Source of the DNA: an uncultured Campylobacterales bacterium
Lineage (GTDB): Bacteria; Campylobacterota; Campylobacteria; Campylobacterales; Arcobacteraceae
Direction of reading: 5' to 3'
Assembly (NCBI GenBank): GCA_947494995.1
Contig: CANLWY010000001.1
Location: 558,001 to 622,000, forward strand
DNA length: 64,000 bases
Part shown: in pieces, positions 16,486 through 26,050 of the stretch
Layout of the letters: each line of letters begins with the position of its first letter
Numbering within the stretch: the first letter of the stretch is position 1
Position numbers and translations under genes: made by a program
The notes under the pieces: generated by a model
Told to the model about the DNA's origin: nothing
Databases searched by the model: none
What the model saw: only the letters and a program-made list of their open reading frames with translations

Positions 16486-17373
16486 TTATAATTTGAGTTT
16501 ATTATTTTTTAATTTTAAGTATTTGTCGTAAAAATCTTCAAGTGGTTTAAGATCTTTAAATTCTATTTTTTCCATTTTATCCGCATCAATAAAACCAAAT
16601 AAGTATTCAAATCTTTTTATTGAACCTTTATTTATATAGGCTCTATAATAATCATCAACAACTTTTTTAGAACTATTTTTATGAATAAAAGTTATTGAGG
16701 TAGTAAAAATTGCTTTAGATTTTTCAATTATATTAAGTTCTTTTTCTAAAGAAGGGTTTAATAGAAGCATGTCTTCATAGATTTTTTTAGAAATAATAGT
16801 AAAATCACTTTTTTTAAAAAATACTTCTAAAATAAGACTCTTTTCTTTTGTACAATAGTGTTTCTTTTTAATAACATCTTTATATGGTTTACCTAGTTTA
16901 TTTAGAGTTAAATAGTCTAACCACATTGTATAGTTTTCATTGCCATTAAAAGCGGCATACTTTTTATTTTTTAAATCTTTAATAGTTTTAATATTTGATG
17001 TTTTATTTGAAACTAAATAGTATTGTGCAAAATCTTTTTTTGCTCCAATCATTGAAAACATCTCTTTTGAAATTGATTTAAAAAATTCTTTATTTCTTAA
17101 ATATGTCGAAGTGTAGGTCATTAGAATATTAATATCTTTATTTTTTTTAAATGATTCTATCTCTTCTTTTTCATTTTTTAAAAAATATGGAAAAACCTTT
17201 ATCTTTAGCTCGTTTTCAATCTCTTTAACAGCTCTAAAGGAAATACTTTTTATTTTATTTTTTTGTATATCAGTATATTTATATATTGGATAAGCAATAT
17301 GAATATTCTTATTTATGTCTGCATATAAAGCTATAAATAAAGTAGATAAAATAAATGAGATTTTTAATATCAT
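16486..17373 (-). CDS. PhnD/SsuA-type periplasmic substrate-binding protein
   Basis: 295 residues with a signal peptide (about 1-18). It has the layout of phosphate/phosphonate-type periplasmic binding proteins: NIHIAYPIYKY near the start, an insertion loop, TIKDLKNKKYAAFNGNENYTMW, and a C-terminal YRAYINKGSIKRF. No permease or ATPase gene is adjacent, so it may be an orphan ligand sensor rather than part of a transporter. Upstream is a gap of about 150 bp; downstream is an AT-rich stretch of 166 bp with no recognised feature. Confidence 0.65.
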   Translation of the reverse strand: MILKISFILSTLFIALYADINKNIHIAYPIYKYTDIQKNKIKSISFRAVKEIENELKIKVFPYFLKNEKEEIESFKKNKDINILMTYTSTYLRNKEFFKSISKEMFSMIGAKKDFAQYYLVSNKTSNIKTIKDLKNKKYAAFNGNENYTMWLDYLTLNKLGKPYKDVIKKKHYCTKEKSLILEVFFKKSDFTIISKKIYEDMLLLNPSLEKELNIIEKSKAIFTTSITFIHKNSSKKVVDDYYRAYINKGSIKRFEYLFGFIDADKMEKIEFKDLKPLEDFYDKYLKLKNNKLKL

Positions 17374-17527
17374 TGATTTTCCTAAGAGGTCATTTTAAAA
17401 TATAATGTAATTATATCACTATTTATAAAAAACTCTAAATTCTTGTTTTCAATAATATTTTTTATCATTTCTTGTTTTTAATATTTATTAGATAAAATCA
17501 CGCAATTAAAATAAAAGGTTTAAGTTA

Positions 17528-18127
17528 ATGCTTCATGAAATAGTAGATTTTATTGTACAAACAGTTGGTGATTTAGGATATATGGGAATATTTTTTATGA
17601 TGTTCTTAGAGAGTACTTTTTTCCCTTTTCCAAGTGAAGTAGTTATGATTCCTGCTGGTTATTTAGTTCATAAAGGTGAAATGAATATGGCAATAGTATT
17701 GCTTTGTGGAATAGGTGGCTCACTTGCTGGTGCACTTTTTAACTACTTTTTAGCAATTTATGTTGGTCGAGCAATCTTAGTTAAATATGGAAGATATTTC
17801 TTTATTAAAGAGTCTACTATTATAAAGGCTGAACATTTCTTTGAAAAACATGGACATATATCAACTTTCTCAGGACGTTTGATTCCTGCTGTAAGACAGT
17901 TAATCTCTTTTCCCGCAGGACTTGCACGAATGAATCTTCTGAGTTTTTCAATATATACGACATTGGGTGCAACTATATGGGTAGTTATTCTAACTCTTTT
18001 AGGTTATTATATCGGAGATAATGAAGCATTAGTAAAAGAGTATCTTTCAACAATAATCTATAGTTTACTTGCACTTATTGCTATTGGTGGATTTATCTAT
18101 TATAAAAGAATTAATAAGGGTCTGTAA
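17528..18127 (+). CDS. DedA-family membrane protein
   Basis: 199 residues with several membrane helices. DedA signatures are MFLESTFFPFPSEVVMIPAGYL, the acidic-to-helix motif GALFNYFLAIYVGR, and the conserved FSGRLIPAVRQLISFPAGLARM. DedA proteins are implicated in lipid-carrier flipping and membrane homeostasis; the exact substrate is not shown here. The downstream SDR gene begins 3 bp after its stop, so they form a small operon. Confidence 0.9.
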   Translation: MLHEIVDFIVQTVGDLGYMGIFFMMFLESTFFPFPSEVVMIPAGYLVHKGEMNMAIVLLCGIGGSLAGALFNYFLAIYVGRAILVKYGRYFFIKESTIIKAEHFFEKHGHISTFSGRLIPAVRQLISFPAGLARMNLLSFSIYTTLGATIWVVILTLLGYYIGDNEALVKEYLSTIIYSLLALIAIGGFIYYKRINKGL

Positions 18128-18130
18128 GGT

Positions 18131-18766
18131 ATGAAAAAAGCTATAGTTACTGGATATTCATCAGGAATAGGAAAGGCTATTTGCTCTATTTTAGAATCAA
18201 ATAAATATGAAGTTTTAAAACTTAAATCAAGACTTGAAGAGACAGATAAACTTGAAAAAGAAGTAAAAAAGTTTCTAAAAGAGAATGAAATAGATTTACT
18301 TGTAAACTGTGCAGGAGTAGGAATTTTTAAACCTCATGAAGAGATATCTATTTTAAAAATACAGGAGCTTATCAATGTAAATCTTACAGCCCCTATAGTT
18401 CTTTCAAATCTATGTCTTAGAAGTTTAAAAAAAACAAAAGGACATATAATAAATGTTGCTTCAGTTGAAGCGACAAGACACTCTAGGTTTTCAGCACTAT
18501 ATACAGCAACAAAGTCTGGTTTAAGAGATTTTGGTTTAGCTCTTTTTGAGGAGCTTAGACGTTCAGATGTTAAAGTTACAACAATAAATCCAGATCTTAC
18601 AAAAACAAACTTTTTTGATGAATTTAATTTTGAACCAAGTGATAAAAAAGAGGCTCATCTTCTTGCTGAAGATATTGCAAAAGCAGTTTTAAAAATTGTA
18701 GAGTTTGATGGGGTAGTGACTGATATTACTATTAGGCCTCAAAGATTGGAAATAAAGAAAAAATAG
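18131..18766 (+). CDS. short-chain dehydrogenase/reductase
   Basis: 211 residues, a compact SDR. The Rossmann motif is TGYSSGIGKA, NCAGVG corresponds to NNAG, and the catalytic YTATK supplies Tyr and Lys, with the Ser of NVASVEA upstream. The substrate is unknown. It is in an operon with the DedA gene (3-bp gap). The stop codon is inside an 11-bp perfect inverted repeat that also ends the convergent ThrE-type genes. Confidence 0.88.
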   Translation: MKKAIVTGYSSGIGKAICSILESNKYEVLKLKSRLEETDKLEKEVKKFLKENEIDLLVNCAGVGIFKPHEEISILKIQELINVNLTAPIVLSNLCLRSLKKTKGHIINVASVEATRHSRFSALYTATKSGLRDFGLALFEELRRSDVKVTTINPDLTKTNFFDEFNFEPSDKKEAHLLAEDIAKAVLKIVEFDGVVTDITIRPQRLEIKKK

Positions 18767-18786
18767 ACCTATGAGATAGGTCTATT
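18762..18786. terminator. bidirectional terminator between SDR and ThrE-type genes
   Basis: Perfect 11-bp inverted repeat AATAGACCTAT-GAG-ATAGGTCTATT. It contains the stop codons of both convergent genes. Confidence 0.7.
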
Positions 18787-19239
18787 GTATCTTATATAAT
18801 AAAGTGATGGTAAAGCTAATCCAAAACCAATTCCACCTAAAACAATAATTGATTTTAAACTATTATCAATAAACATAGTAATTAACTCTGGAGTTACTCC
18901 ATGAGCATTCATGCTTATTAAATTTATTATAGCTGTAAAGGCGTATGTCCCTGGAAGTAGAGGTATTATAGAAGCAATAGTATAAACAGGTCTTGGAATA
19001 ATATATTTTCTAGACCATCTAAGAGCGACCATTCCTACAATTGTAGAGGCTAAAAATGTTGCTAACTCTAAACTTAAACCAAGGTCCATTAAAAATGCTC
19101 TTGAACTATAAGCTATAGCACCACCAAAAGCACAATAGATAAGAGTATGTCTTGGAACATTAAAAACCATTCCAAATCCTACCGCAGGTATTGCAGCAAA
19201 AATAGCATTGAAAAAATATTGCAATATTACTTCACTCAT
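18769..19239 (-). CDS. threonine/serine exporter family, small membrane subunit (DUF3815-like)
   Basis: 156 residues with about four to five membrane helices. It corresponds to the C-terminal half of ThrE-type exporters: AAIPAVGFGMVFNVPRHTL, ALRWSRKYIIPRPVYTIASIIPLLPGTYAF. It begins 1 bp downstream of the larger ThrE-type gene, which carries the N-terminal half. The two genes together probably make one threonine/serine exporter in the inner membrane. Regulation is not visible. Confidence 0.82.
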   Translation of the reverse strand: MSEVILQYFFNAIFAAIPAVGFGMVFNVPRHTLIYCAFGGAIAYSSRAFLMDLGLSLELATFLASTIVGMVALRWSRKYIIPRPVYTIASIIPLLPGTYAFTAIINLISMNAHGVTPELITMFIDNSLKSIIVLGGIGFGLALPSLYYIRYNRPIS

Positions 19240-19240
19240 C

Positions 19241-20029
19241 TTACCATCCTTTTAAGTTTAGAACAGCAAGTGCAAAAACTATACCAATTGAAGTTGCAAC
19301 TGAAAGTAAAACTGCTTGCATCCAACGACCCCAACCCATTGCTAGATATCCTTTTACAGCATCTAAAACGGAATTTACAAAAGGAAACCCAGGTGCTAGT
19401 AAAATTACACTTGAAGATAGAGCAATATTACTTGTGGAACTAATATTTAAAATATGCCCAATACCTGCAATCATTGTTGCAACAAAAGCTGTAATACCAA
19501 AGGTGATTATCATAACAAACTTTCTTTTTGCTAACTCTTGTCTTGTAAACATAGCAACAGAAGAAGCTAAAAAGGTAATTGCAAAGGCTTTCCAATCAGC
19601 TCCATAAAGATATGCAAAAGAGGCACAAGAAAGACCTACCATAAAAACTATAAGCCATCTGTTATAGTAATTTGGTTTAATCTCTTTTATTGTTTTTAAA
19701 ACAAAGTTAACATCTTTTTTCTCTTTTTCTAGATCATGACACATTTTTTGAACATCACACACAATGGACATGTTAATAGGTTTATGGTGAGCTCTTCTTG
19801 TTGTAGTTACAGATTGTGTTTTATTATTTCCTAGAGTACTTAAAACTATTGCAGAAGGGATAAGTGATACTTCTACAGAATCAACTCCAAGTGATTTCCC
19901 TAGTCTTTGGGCTGTATCTTCTATTAGTTTACTTTCTGCTCCAAACTCTAGCATTATAACAGCTGTTTTAATTATAGCTTTCGTTATAGTAGTTTGTTCT
20001 TCATATGAAAGTTTTTTTTGTTCAGTCAT
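19241..20029 (-). CDS. threonine/serine exporter family, large subunit (ThrE N-terminal half)
   Basis: 262 residues. A cytoplasmic N-terminal part contains MLEFGAESKLIEDTAQRLG and TTRRAHHKPINM, motifs of the ThrE/DUF1212 family. About five membrane helices follow, including PGFPFVNSVLDAVKGYLAMGW. It overlaps the SdiA-regulated-like gene upstream by a base and is followed after 1 bp by its small partner, so translation is likely coupled. Predicted role is export of threonine and serine, which fits with ilvA and sdaA elsewhere in the window. Confidence 0.84.
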   Translation of the reverse strand: MTEQKKLSYEEQTTITKAIIKTAVIMLEFGAESKLIEDTAQRLGKSLGVDSVEVSLIPSAIVLSTLGNNKTQSVTTTRRAHHKPINMSIVCDVQKMCHDLEKEKKDVNFVLKTIKEIKPNYYNRWLIVFMVGLSCASFAYLYGADWKAFAITFLASSVAMFTRQELAKRKFVMIITFGITAFVATMIAGIGHILNISSTSNIALSSSVILLAPGFPFVNSVLDAVKGYLAMGWGRWMQAVLLSVATSIGIVFALAVLNLKGW

Positions 20030-20778
20030 TATTTTATAAAATCTTTCATTTTTAATATCTTTCCATTATCATCAGCAATAAAAAGGGTTCCTTTATTATC
20101 AAAAGTTATCCCTTCTTGTGCAAATTTTTTTGAGAGTTTATCTTTTTTTATTACTTTTTTCTTTTTTAGGTCATATTGAATTAATAAAGACTCTTTATCA
20201 CTTACCATAAAAAGTATATCTTTATAAAAAGTAAGTCCTGCAATATCTTTAAACCCATGATTTATAATTCTTTTAATCTTTTGTTTAGTTTTATTTAAAT
20301 CATAGTCTATAACTACAATTACAGATGAATCAGCCTTAGGGTATTTTTTATTTGATTGATTTGAGGCATAAAGTTCATTATTGTATAAAGCTAGTCCTTC
20401 AATACCATCTCCACCTTTTTTAAGAAGTTTAACACCATCAAACTTTCTTTTTATAGAGATTTTCTTTTGTTTACTCATATCTTTTTTTGAAAGTACTAAA
20501 ATAGCTTCATCACCTTCTATTGCAACTAATAGAAGTTCTTTTTCATCATCAACTACTATTCCTTCAAAGTCATAGTTTCCAATTTTTACTTTTCTAAGAA
20601 TATTACCTTTTTTTGTAAGTTCATAGATTGAACCTTCATCATTTACAACAAAAAGGGTATTAGATTTTTTAGAGTATGATATTCCTGATGCTTCAGGTAC
20701 TTTTGCTATAACTTTTTCTTTTGCAAATATATTTGGTATAAAGTTAATCAAGATAAATCCAATTAGTAATAGTTTCAT
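20029..20778 (-). CDS. SdiA-regulated-domain (YjiK-like) exported protein
   Basis: 249 residues with a signal peptide (1-19). The body is a beta-propeller-like repeat set: VPEASGISYSKKSNTLFVVNDEGSIYELTKKG, NYDFEGIVVDD, DGIEGLALYNNELYASNQ, FKDIAGLTFYKDILFMVSDKES and FAQEGITFDNKGTLFIADDNG. This matches the SdiA-regulated family, whose function is unclear. A paralogue is at 26051-26938. It overlaps the start of the ThrE-type gene. Confidence 0.8.
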   Translation of the reverse strand: MKLLLIGFILINFIPNIFAKEKVIAKVPEASGISYSKKSNTLFVVNDEGSIYELTKKGNILRKVKIGNYDFEGIVVDDEKELLLVAIEGDEAILVLSKKDMSKQKKISIKRKFDGVKLLKKGGDGIEGLALYNNELYASNQSNKKYPKADSSVIVVIDYDLNKTKQKIKRIINHGFKDIAGLTFYKDILFMVSDKESLLIQYDLKKKKVIKKDKLSKKFAQEGITFDNKGTLFIADDNGKILKMKDFIK

Positions 20779-20824
20779 TTAAGTAGGTCTTTGTTTAATT
20801 TTTCCAATTTTACTGCAATATTTA

Positions 20825-23599
20825 TTAAAGGTTGTTTTCAAATGGAATTTCAATTGTAAAGAGTGCTCCTCTATAGCTTTTTTCATTTATATAAAAACTA
20901 CAATTTGCTACTTTTAGTTCTCCATGAAGATGTTTTTTTACAATTTCATTAGACATGTAAAGTCCAATACCTGTCCCTTGGGCTTTGTGTTTTGTTGTAA
21001 AGTAGGGTTCTAAAACTCTATTTAGAATTTTTTTAGGAATTCCTCCTGCATTATCTTTTATTTCTATATAAAGCTTGTTATTATTATTTGTAGATATTGA
21101 AACAAAAAGATACTTTTCTTTAAGGTCTGTTTCTTTTAAAGCATCAATTGCATTATTAAAAATATTTAGACATATTTGAATAATTTCGCTCTCTAATGTT
21201 TTAATATTTATATCTTCATACTCTTTTATTACTTCTATATTATAACTTTTAAGTCTTGCATTAACTAGATAAAGTGATTTATCCATTGTCTCTTTTATAT
21301 TAAAGATTTCTTTTTGTTTATTTGGATTAAAAAAGTTCCTAAAATCATCTATTGTTTTTGAAAGATATTGCGCATATTCATTGATTGATTTTACACTATT
21401 AGAGATAAACTCTTTTTTAATATCTTTATTCATCTCAAGTTGAATTTGAACTCCTGTAGAAGCCGTTGAGATTACAGATAAAGGCTGTCTCCATTGGTGA
21501 GCAATGTTTTCAAGCATCTCTCCCATTGCTGCCATTTTCGATTGTTGCGCCATCATTGAGTCTTGTTCTCTTTTTTGAATTTCTAACTCTTTGATAGCTG
21601 TTAAATCAAAAATTGTTCCTATACTAAAGAGAGCTTTTTTATTTTTATCAAATCTTGTAACTTTTGATGTTGATTGCAGATATTTTATACTTTTATCCTG
21701 CATAACAATTCTAAACTCAAAAGAGTATCTTTTATCACTTTTTCTTGATTTTAATATCTCTTTTCTTACAAAGTTTCTGTCATCTTTATGAACAAAATTA
21801 AGAAATTTTGGAATAGTAGGTTTTAGTTCATCTTTTGTGACTCCAAATATTTTATATTGTGCATCACTCCAAACAAGTTCATCTTTTACATTATCATAGG
21901 TAAAGCTTCCAAGTCTTGCAATCTTTTGTGCTTCATCAAGTAAATAATTGGCTCTTCTTAACTCTTTTGTTTTTTCTTCTACTCTTTGTTCTAGTCTTTC
22001 ATTAAGTTCTTTTAATTCTTTTGTTCGATCTTCAATTAAATGTTCAAGATTTCTATTTCTCTTTAAATTTGTTTGATGTTTATATAATAATATAAGAAAA
22101 ATTATAAATATTAAAAAAAGTATAATCCATAATTTTTTATAATCAAAACTATCCTCAAACTGTATATTATTCCATTTATTTATAATCTGGTTAAGTTCCT
22201 CATCTGATAGAGTGTTTATAGATTTATTTATAATTGATTGTAAAATCTCATAATCATCTCTTATCATCATTCTAAGTTCAAACTTAAGGCCAGTATTCCC
22301 TGAAAGTTTCAGATCATCAAAACCAAGCCTATTTATATTATAAAGTAAAGAGGGTTTTATATCAACATACGCAAAAGCCTCTTTATTATTTACAGCCTCT
22401 AGTCCATCTTTTAAGTTCTTTACTAATAAAAGATCTAATTGAGGGTATTTCTCTTTTAGCATTTTATGAGCAGTGAAGTTTTTGCCTACAGCAATTTTCT
22501 TGTCTAATAAATAGTTAATGTCTTCAATAAAGTTTTCATCTTTTAATGTAACAATAGATAAAGGAAATTTTATATAAGGTTTTGTAAAAACAGAGTATTT
22601 CTCTCTGTCCTTAGTTTTTCCTACACTACAGGTTATATCAGTTTTTTTATTTTTTATGGAATTTAACATATCAGTAAATTCATTATAAAAAATATATTCT
22701 GCTTTGATATTTGTTTTTTTTGCAATTAGTTTCCATACTTCATTAGATATTCCACTTGCTTGACCATTAGAGTTTTGAAAATTAAAAGGTTTCCAGTTTT
22801 TAGAAGATGCAATTTTTAAAGGAGTATTATTAATAAACTCTTTTTCTTCTTCTGTTAAGACAAATGATTCTTTGTAATATTGGTATTTTTTATTGATAAT
22901 CCATTTATTCTCTATGTCATAAAGTTCATCTTTTGAAATTTTTTCAAAACCTTTATTAAAAATAGAAATAAGTTTTTTATCTTTAGAGATTGCTTGAAAT
23001 ATGGCATTCTCTTTTAAAATATTAAGAGGTTTTATTTTATGGAAAACTTTATTTCTTAGAGTATAAAAATAGATTGCAATTTTATCATCATAAATTAAGT
23101 CTAATTTTTTAGCTATTAAGTCATCTATTGCACTTTTATAATCTTTATATATAATAATTTGTGAATTTGGAAACTCTTTTTGTACAAAATCTTTATAAAT
23201 ATTTCCAATTACTCCTAAAAGATAAGGGCTTTTTTTATTAAACTCTTTACTAGACTCTTTTTCAATGAATAGTGATGTTTCTGTTTCATAAATTATTCTT
23301 GAAGCTTTCATCCAGTCTTCATATACTTGTGTTCCTAGAAAAAAATCAACTTCTCCTGTTTTTGCCATATTAATTGAGTCATCCCAAAGAACTCCATTTA
23401 TAAACTCTACTGTATAATTATTCTTTTTTGCCCATAGTTCCCAATAGTCTATTAATAAACCCTGTGGTTTTGTTTGATCAAGATATGAAAAAGGAGCAAA
23501 ATCAGGATCATAAGAGATTTTAAAATGAGTCTGTTTTGCAATAGAAAAAGTTAAAAAAAATGATATTAAAAATAGTGTTTTAAAAAACATTTTTATCAT
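20825..23599 (-). CDS. sensor histidine kinase with two periplasmic amino-acid-binding-type domains and a PAS domain
   Basis: About 924 residues from ATG 23599, which follows an AGG; a GTG at 23614 is also in frame. After a signal segment, two tandem SBP_bac_3-like domains (about 25-245 and 255-480) precede one membrane helix (LWIILFLIFIIFLILLY). A coiled coil and a PAS domain (ARLGSFTYDN to FDLTAIKEL) come next. The kinase H-box is AHQWRQPLSVIS near residue 700, with ATPase motifs DNAGGIP and GTGIGLYMSN. Tandem Venus-flytrap domains suggest sensing of one or two small ligands such as amino acids. No response regulator is adjacent. It resembles BvgS/EvgS input architecture but lacks receiver and Hpt domains. 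Confidence 0.88.
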   Translation of the reverse strand: MIKMFFKTLFLISFFLTFSIAKQTHFKISYDPDFAPFSYLDQTKPQGLLIDYWELWAKKNNYTVEFINGVLWDDSINMAKTGEVDFFLGTQVYEDWMKASRIIYETETSLFIEKESSKEFNKKSPYLLGVIGNIYKDFVQKEFPNSQIIIYKDYKSAIDDLIAKKLDLIYDDKIAIYFYTLRNKVFHKIKPLNILKENAIFQAISKDKKLISIFNKGFEKISKDELYDIENKWIINKKYQYYKESFVLTEEEKEFINNTPLKIASSKNWKPFNFQNSNGQASGISNEVWKLIAKKTNIKAEYIFYNEFTDMLNSIKNKKTDITCSVGKTKDREKYSVFTKPYIKFPLSIVTLKDENFIEDINYLLDKKIAVGKNFTAHKMLKEKYPQLDLLLVKNLKDGLEAVNNKEAFAYVDIKPSLLYNINRLGFDDLKLSGNTGLKFELRMMIRDDYEILQSIINKSINTLSDEELNQIINKWNNIQFEDSFDYKKLWIILFLIFIIFLILLYKHQTNLKRNRNLEHLIEDRTKELKELNERLEQRVEEKTKELRRANYLLDEAQKIARLGSFTYDNVKDELVWSDAQYKIFGVTKDELKPTIPKFLNFVHKDDRNFVRKEILKSRKSDKRYSFEFRIVMQDKSIKYLQSTSKVTRFDKNKKALFSIGTIFDLTAIKELEIQKREQDSMMAQQSKMAAMGEMLENIAHQWRQPLSVISTASTGVQIQLEMNKDIKKEFISNSVKSINEYAQYLSKTIDDFRNFFNPNKQKEIFNIKETMDKSLYLVNARLKSYNIEVIKEYEDINIKTLESEIIQICLNIFNNAIDALKETDLKEKYLFVSISTNNNNKLYIEIKDNAGGIPKKILNRVLEPYFTTKHKAQGTGIGLYMSNEIVKKHLHGELKVANCSFYINEKSYRGALFTIEIPFENNL

Positions 23600-23734
23600 A
23601 AGGTACCTAGCCACTCGCTTTTTTAAAAGTTATTTATTATATCAAAGTAAAATTATATTTTAGTAATAAATATGATTAAAATAGTATAAAAGAATACTTA
23701 TATATAATAGCATGATTAAAAAACAAGGATATTT

Positions 23735-24067
23735 TTGAAAGATTTAACAAAATACTATTTAGATAAAGATATTTTATTTAAAGAGATTAAAGAGGTAAGT
23801 GTAAAAGATTTAGGTTCAAGAAAAAAAATAGAAATTTTCACAGCAACTTCTGTTTCAAAAGAGTATTATTCAATATTTATAGTTGATGCAAAAAGTAGGT
23901 TTATTAGAAAAAATGCAAATGATTTAATAGATCTTGCACAAAAATTAGCAGATTTTAAAGAACATAATTTTAAGAAAAAAGAGTTACTTATTTCAAGTCC
24001 TTTATGTTCAAAAGCAAAGAAGTTTTTAGAAGAAAATAAATGGAGCGTAAGAGTTGATTTTATGTGA
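23735..24067 (+). CDS. hypothetical protein upstream of coaX
   Basis: 110 residues, not recognised. It starts at TTG 23735 with AAGGA about 7 nt upstream. It is rich in Lys and Ser, with alternating strand/helix character and a Cys in SSPLCSKAKKFLEEN, and ends VRVDFM. It overlaps coaX by 14 bp and begins a tightly packed run with coaX, hisG and a methyltransferase. It is therefore probably expressed, but no function can be given. Confidence 0.6.
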   Translation: MKDLTKYYLDKDILFKEIKEVSVKDLGSRKKIEIFTATSVSKEYYSIFIVDAKSRFIRKNANDLIDLAQKLADFKEHNFKKKELLISSPLCSKAKKFLEENKWSVRVDFM

Positions 24068-24680
24068 TATTGGAAATACAACTTTTCATTTTTTAATTAA
24101 TGGTAAACATAAAAAATACTCTTTATATGAAGAGTTGCCAAAATTAAATGAGACAATTTATTTTGTTTCTGTAAATGAAAAATCAACTAAAAAATTAGTT
24201 AAAACTTATACAAGATGTATAGATTTAGAAAAGTATTTAGATTTTGAAACTATATATCAGGGAATGGGACTGGATAGAAAAATAGCTTGTGTAGGATATA
24301 AAGACGCAATAATAGTTGATGCGGGAAGTGCAATTACTGTTGATATCATGAAAGATGGGACTCATAAAGGTGGAATTATTCTTCCTGGAGTTGATAATTT
24401 AAAAAAATTATATAAAGATATTTCTCCTGTTTTAGACTATGAAATAAATACAAAGGTAAATTTAGATAAAATCCCACTTTGTACACAAGATGCAATATCT
24501 TATTCTATTCTAAAATCTATTATTTTACCAATAAAAGAAATGGCAAAAGAAAAGCAAATTATTTTTACTGGTGGAAAGGGAAAGTTTTTAAGTAGATATT
24601 TTGATAATTGTACTTATAAAGAAGATTTGATATTTGAAAATATGAAAGGGATAATTGATGCTAACAATTGCATTACCTAA
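24054..24680 (+). CDS. coaX: type III pantothenate kinase
   Basis: 208 residues. CoaX phosphorylates pantothenate, the first committed step to coenzyme A. The ASKHA-fold phosphate motif is CDIGNTTFHF near the N-terminus, with DAGSAITVDIM and GGIILPGVDNL later and FTGGKGK near the end. The start is TTG 24054, inside the end of the previous gene. It is shorter than many type III kinases (about 250), which is common in epsilon-class bacteria. It overlaps hisG by about 23 bp. Confidence 0.88.
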   Translation: MILCDIGNTTFHFLINGKHKKYSLYEELPKLNETIYFVSVNEKSTKKLVKTYTRCIDLEKYLDFETIYQGMGLDRKIACVGYKDAIIVDAGSAITVDIMKDGTHKGGIILPGVDNLKKLYKDISPVLDYEINTKVNLDKIPLCTQDAISYSILKSIILPIKEMAKEKQIIFTGGKGKFLSRYFDNCTYKEDLIFENMKGIIDANNCIT

Positions 24681-25266
24681 AGGAAGAATTGCAAAGGAAA
24701 CTCTTGAAAAATTTGAAAAAGCTTTTGATGAAAAGTTTATTTTTGAAGATAGAAAACTAATTTTAGAAAAAGCAGGATTTAGATTTTTAAATGTAAGAAA
24801 TCAAGATGTACCAACATATGTCATGCATGGAGCTGCTGACTTGGGAGTTGTTGGACTTGATGTATTAGAAGAGAAAGAGTACGACTTAATTAAACTTCTT
24901 GATTTACAATTAGGATATTGTAAGGTAGCCTTTGGACTTTTAAGAGGACAAGAGCTTGATTTAACAAAAAGTAAAATTACAGTTGCAACAAAGCATGAGA
25001 AAATTGCAAAAAGATATTTTGAAGAAAAAGCAATGGCTGTGGATATTATCAAACTTTATGGTTCAATTGAATTAGCTCCTTTAGTTAATCTTGCAGATTG
25101 TATCGTTGATATTGTTGAGACTGGTGCAACAATGAAACAAAATGGTTTAGATGTAGGACCAACAATCATGGAAAGTTCAGCTCATTTAATTGCAAATAAA
25201 AACTCATATTATGCAAAAAAAGATTTAATTTTTGATTTAAAAGAGAAGATAGAAGCAGTACTTTAA
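24658..25266 (+). CDS. hisG: ATP phosphoribosyltransferase, short form
   Basis: 202 residues from ATG 24658 (MLTIALPKGRIAKETLE); a TTG one codon earlier is less likely. HisG condenses ATP and PRPP in the first histidine step. Motifs are ALPKGRI, VMHGAADLGVVGLDVL and the PRPP loop IVDIVETGATMKQNGL. The length matches the short form, which normally requires the regulatory subunit HisZ, not seen in this window. The start lies within the coaX 3' end and the stop overlaps the methyltransferase start. Confidence 0.94.
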   Translation: MLTIALPKGRIAKETLEKFEKAFDEKFIFEDRKLILEKAGFRFLNVRNQDVPTYVMHGAADLGVVGLDVLEEKEYDLIKLLDLQLGYCKVAFGLLRGQELDLTKSKITVATKHEKIAKRYFEEKAMAVDIIKLYGSIELAPLVNLADCIVDIVETGATMKQNGLDVGPTIMESSAHLIANKNSYYAKKDLIFDLKEKIEAVL

Positions 25267-25961
25267 TGGGATTAAATCTTTACTCTAAAATAGAGCCTTA
25301 TCTTGATTTTGAAGATGAGGTTTATTCTTTACACAAAGAGTTTATGACTCTTGTTATGACAAAAGAATTAGACAATATCTTAGATATAGGATGTGGTCAA
25401 GGATATTTCTTAGAAAATTTAAGTATTAATGGTAAAAAATCATTTGGGATAGATCTAAGTGACTATCAAATAGATGCTTGTAAACAAAAAGGGCTTGATA
25501 ATGTAGCTTGTATCCCTTTAGAGGATGTACAAGAGAAATATGATTGCGCTACAGCAATCTTTGATGTAGTAAACTATATTCCTAAATCAGAACTAGAAAA
25601 GTTTTTTAATAGTACATATGAGACTTTAAATGAGGAAGCTTACTTTATTTTTGATATAAATTCAGAATTTGGGTTTGAAGAGGTTGCACAAGGATGTATA
25701 ACAATAGACTTAGAAGATAAGTTTATAGCAATTGATGCAAACTTTGATGATAATAGTTTAGTAACTGACATTACATTTTTTTCACAAGAAAAAGATGAAA
25801 ATTTTAAAAAAGAGAGTGATTCTATTACTCAATACTATCATAGCATTGAAACTTTAAAAAAGCTTCTTATTAATTCAGGTTTTGAAATTGAAGAGATAAA
25901 AGAGTTTAATCTTCATGGCTTTGAAGAGAGTGATAAGTTAATCTTTATTTGTAAAAAATAA
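25266..25961 (+). CDS. class I SAM-dependent methyltransferase
   Basis: 231 residues. The SAM-binding glycine loop is ILDIGCGQGYFLE, with the acidic residue in GIDLSDYQIDACK and motif CATAIFDVVNYIP. Acceptor unknown; small-molecule methyltransferases of this type are common. The start overlaps the last base of hisG (TAATG junction), so translation is probably coupled. Confidence 0.85.
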   Translation: MGLNLYSKIEPYLDFEDEVYSLHKEFMTLVMTKELDNILDIGCGQGYFLENLSINGKKSFGIDLSDYQIDACKQKGLDNVACIPLEDVQEKYDCATAIFDVVNYIPKSELEKFFNSTYETLNEEAYFIFDINSEFGFEEVAQGCITIDLEDKFIAIDANFDDNSLVTDITFFSQEKDENFKKESDSITQYYHSIETLKKLLINSGFEIEEIKEFNLHGFEESDKLIFICKK

Positions 25962-26050
25962 CTACTGTAGATATGCTATTAATCTTCTGTTTATAATATA
26001 GTAATTAAAAGTTAACTCTTTTCTTGTATTCTTTTATAAAGGAATGAATT

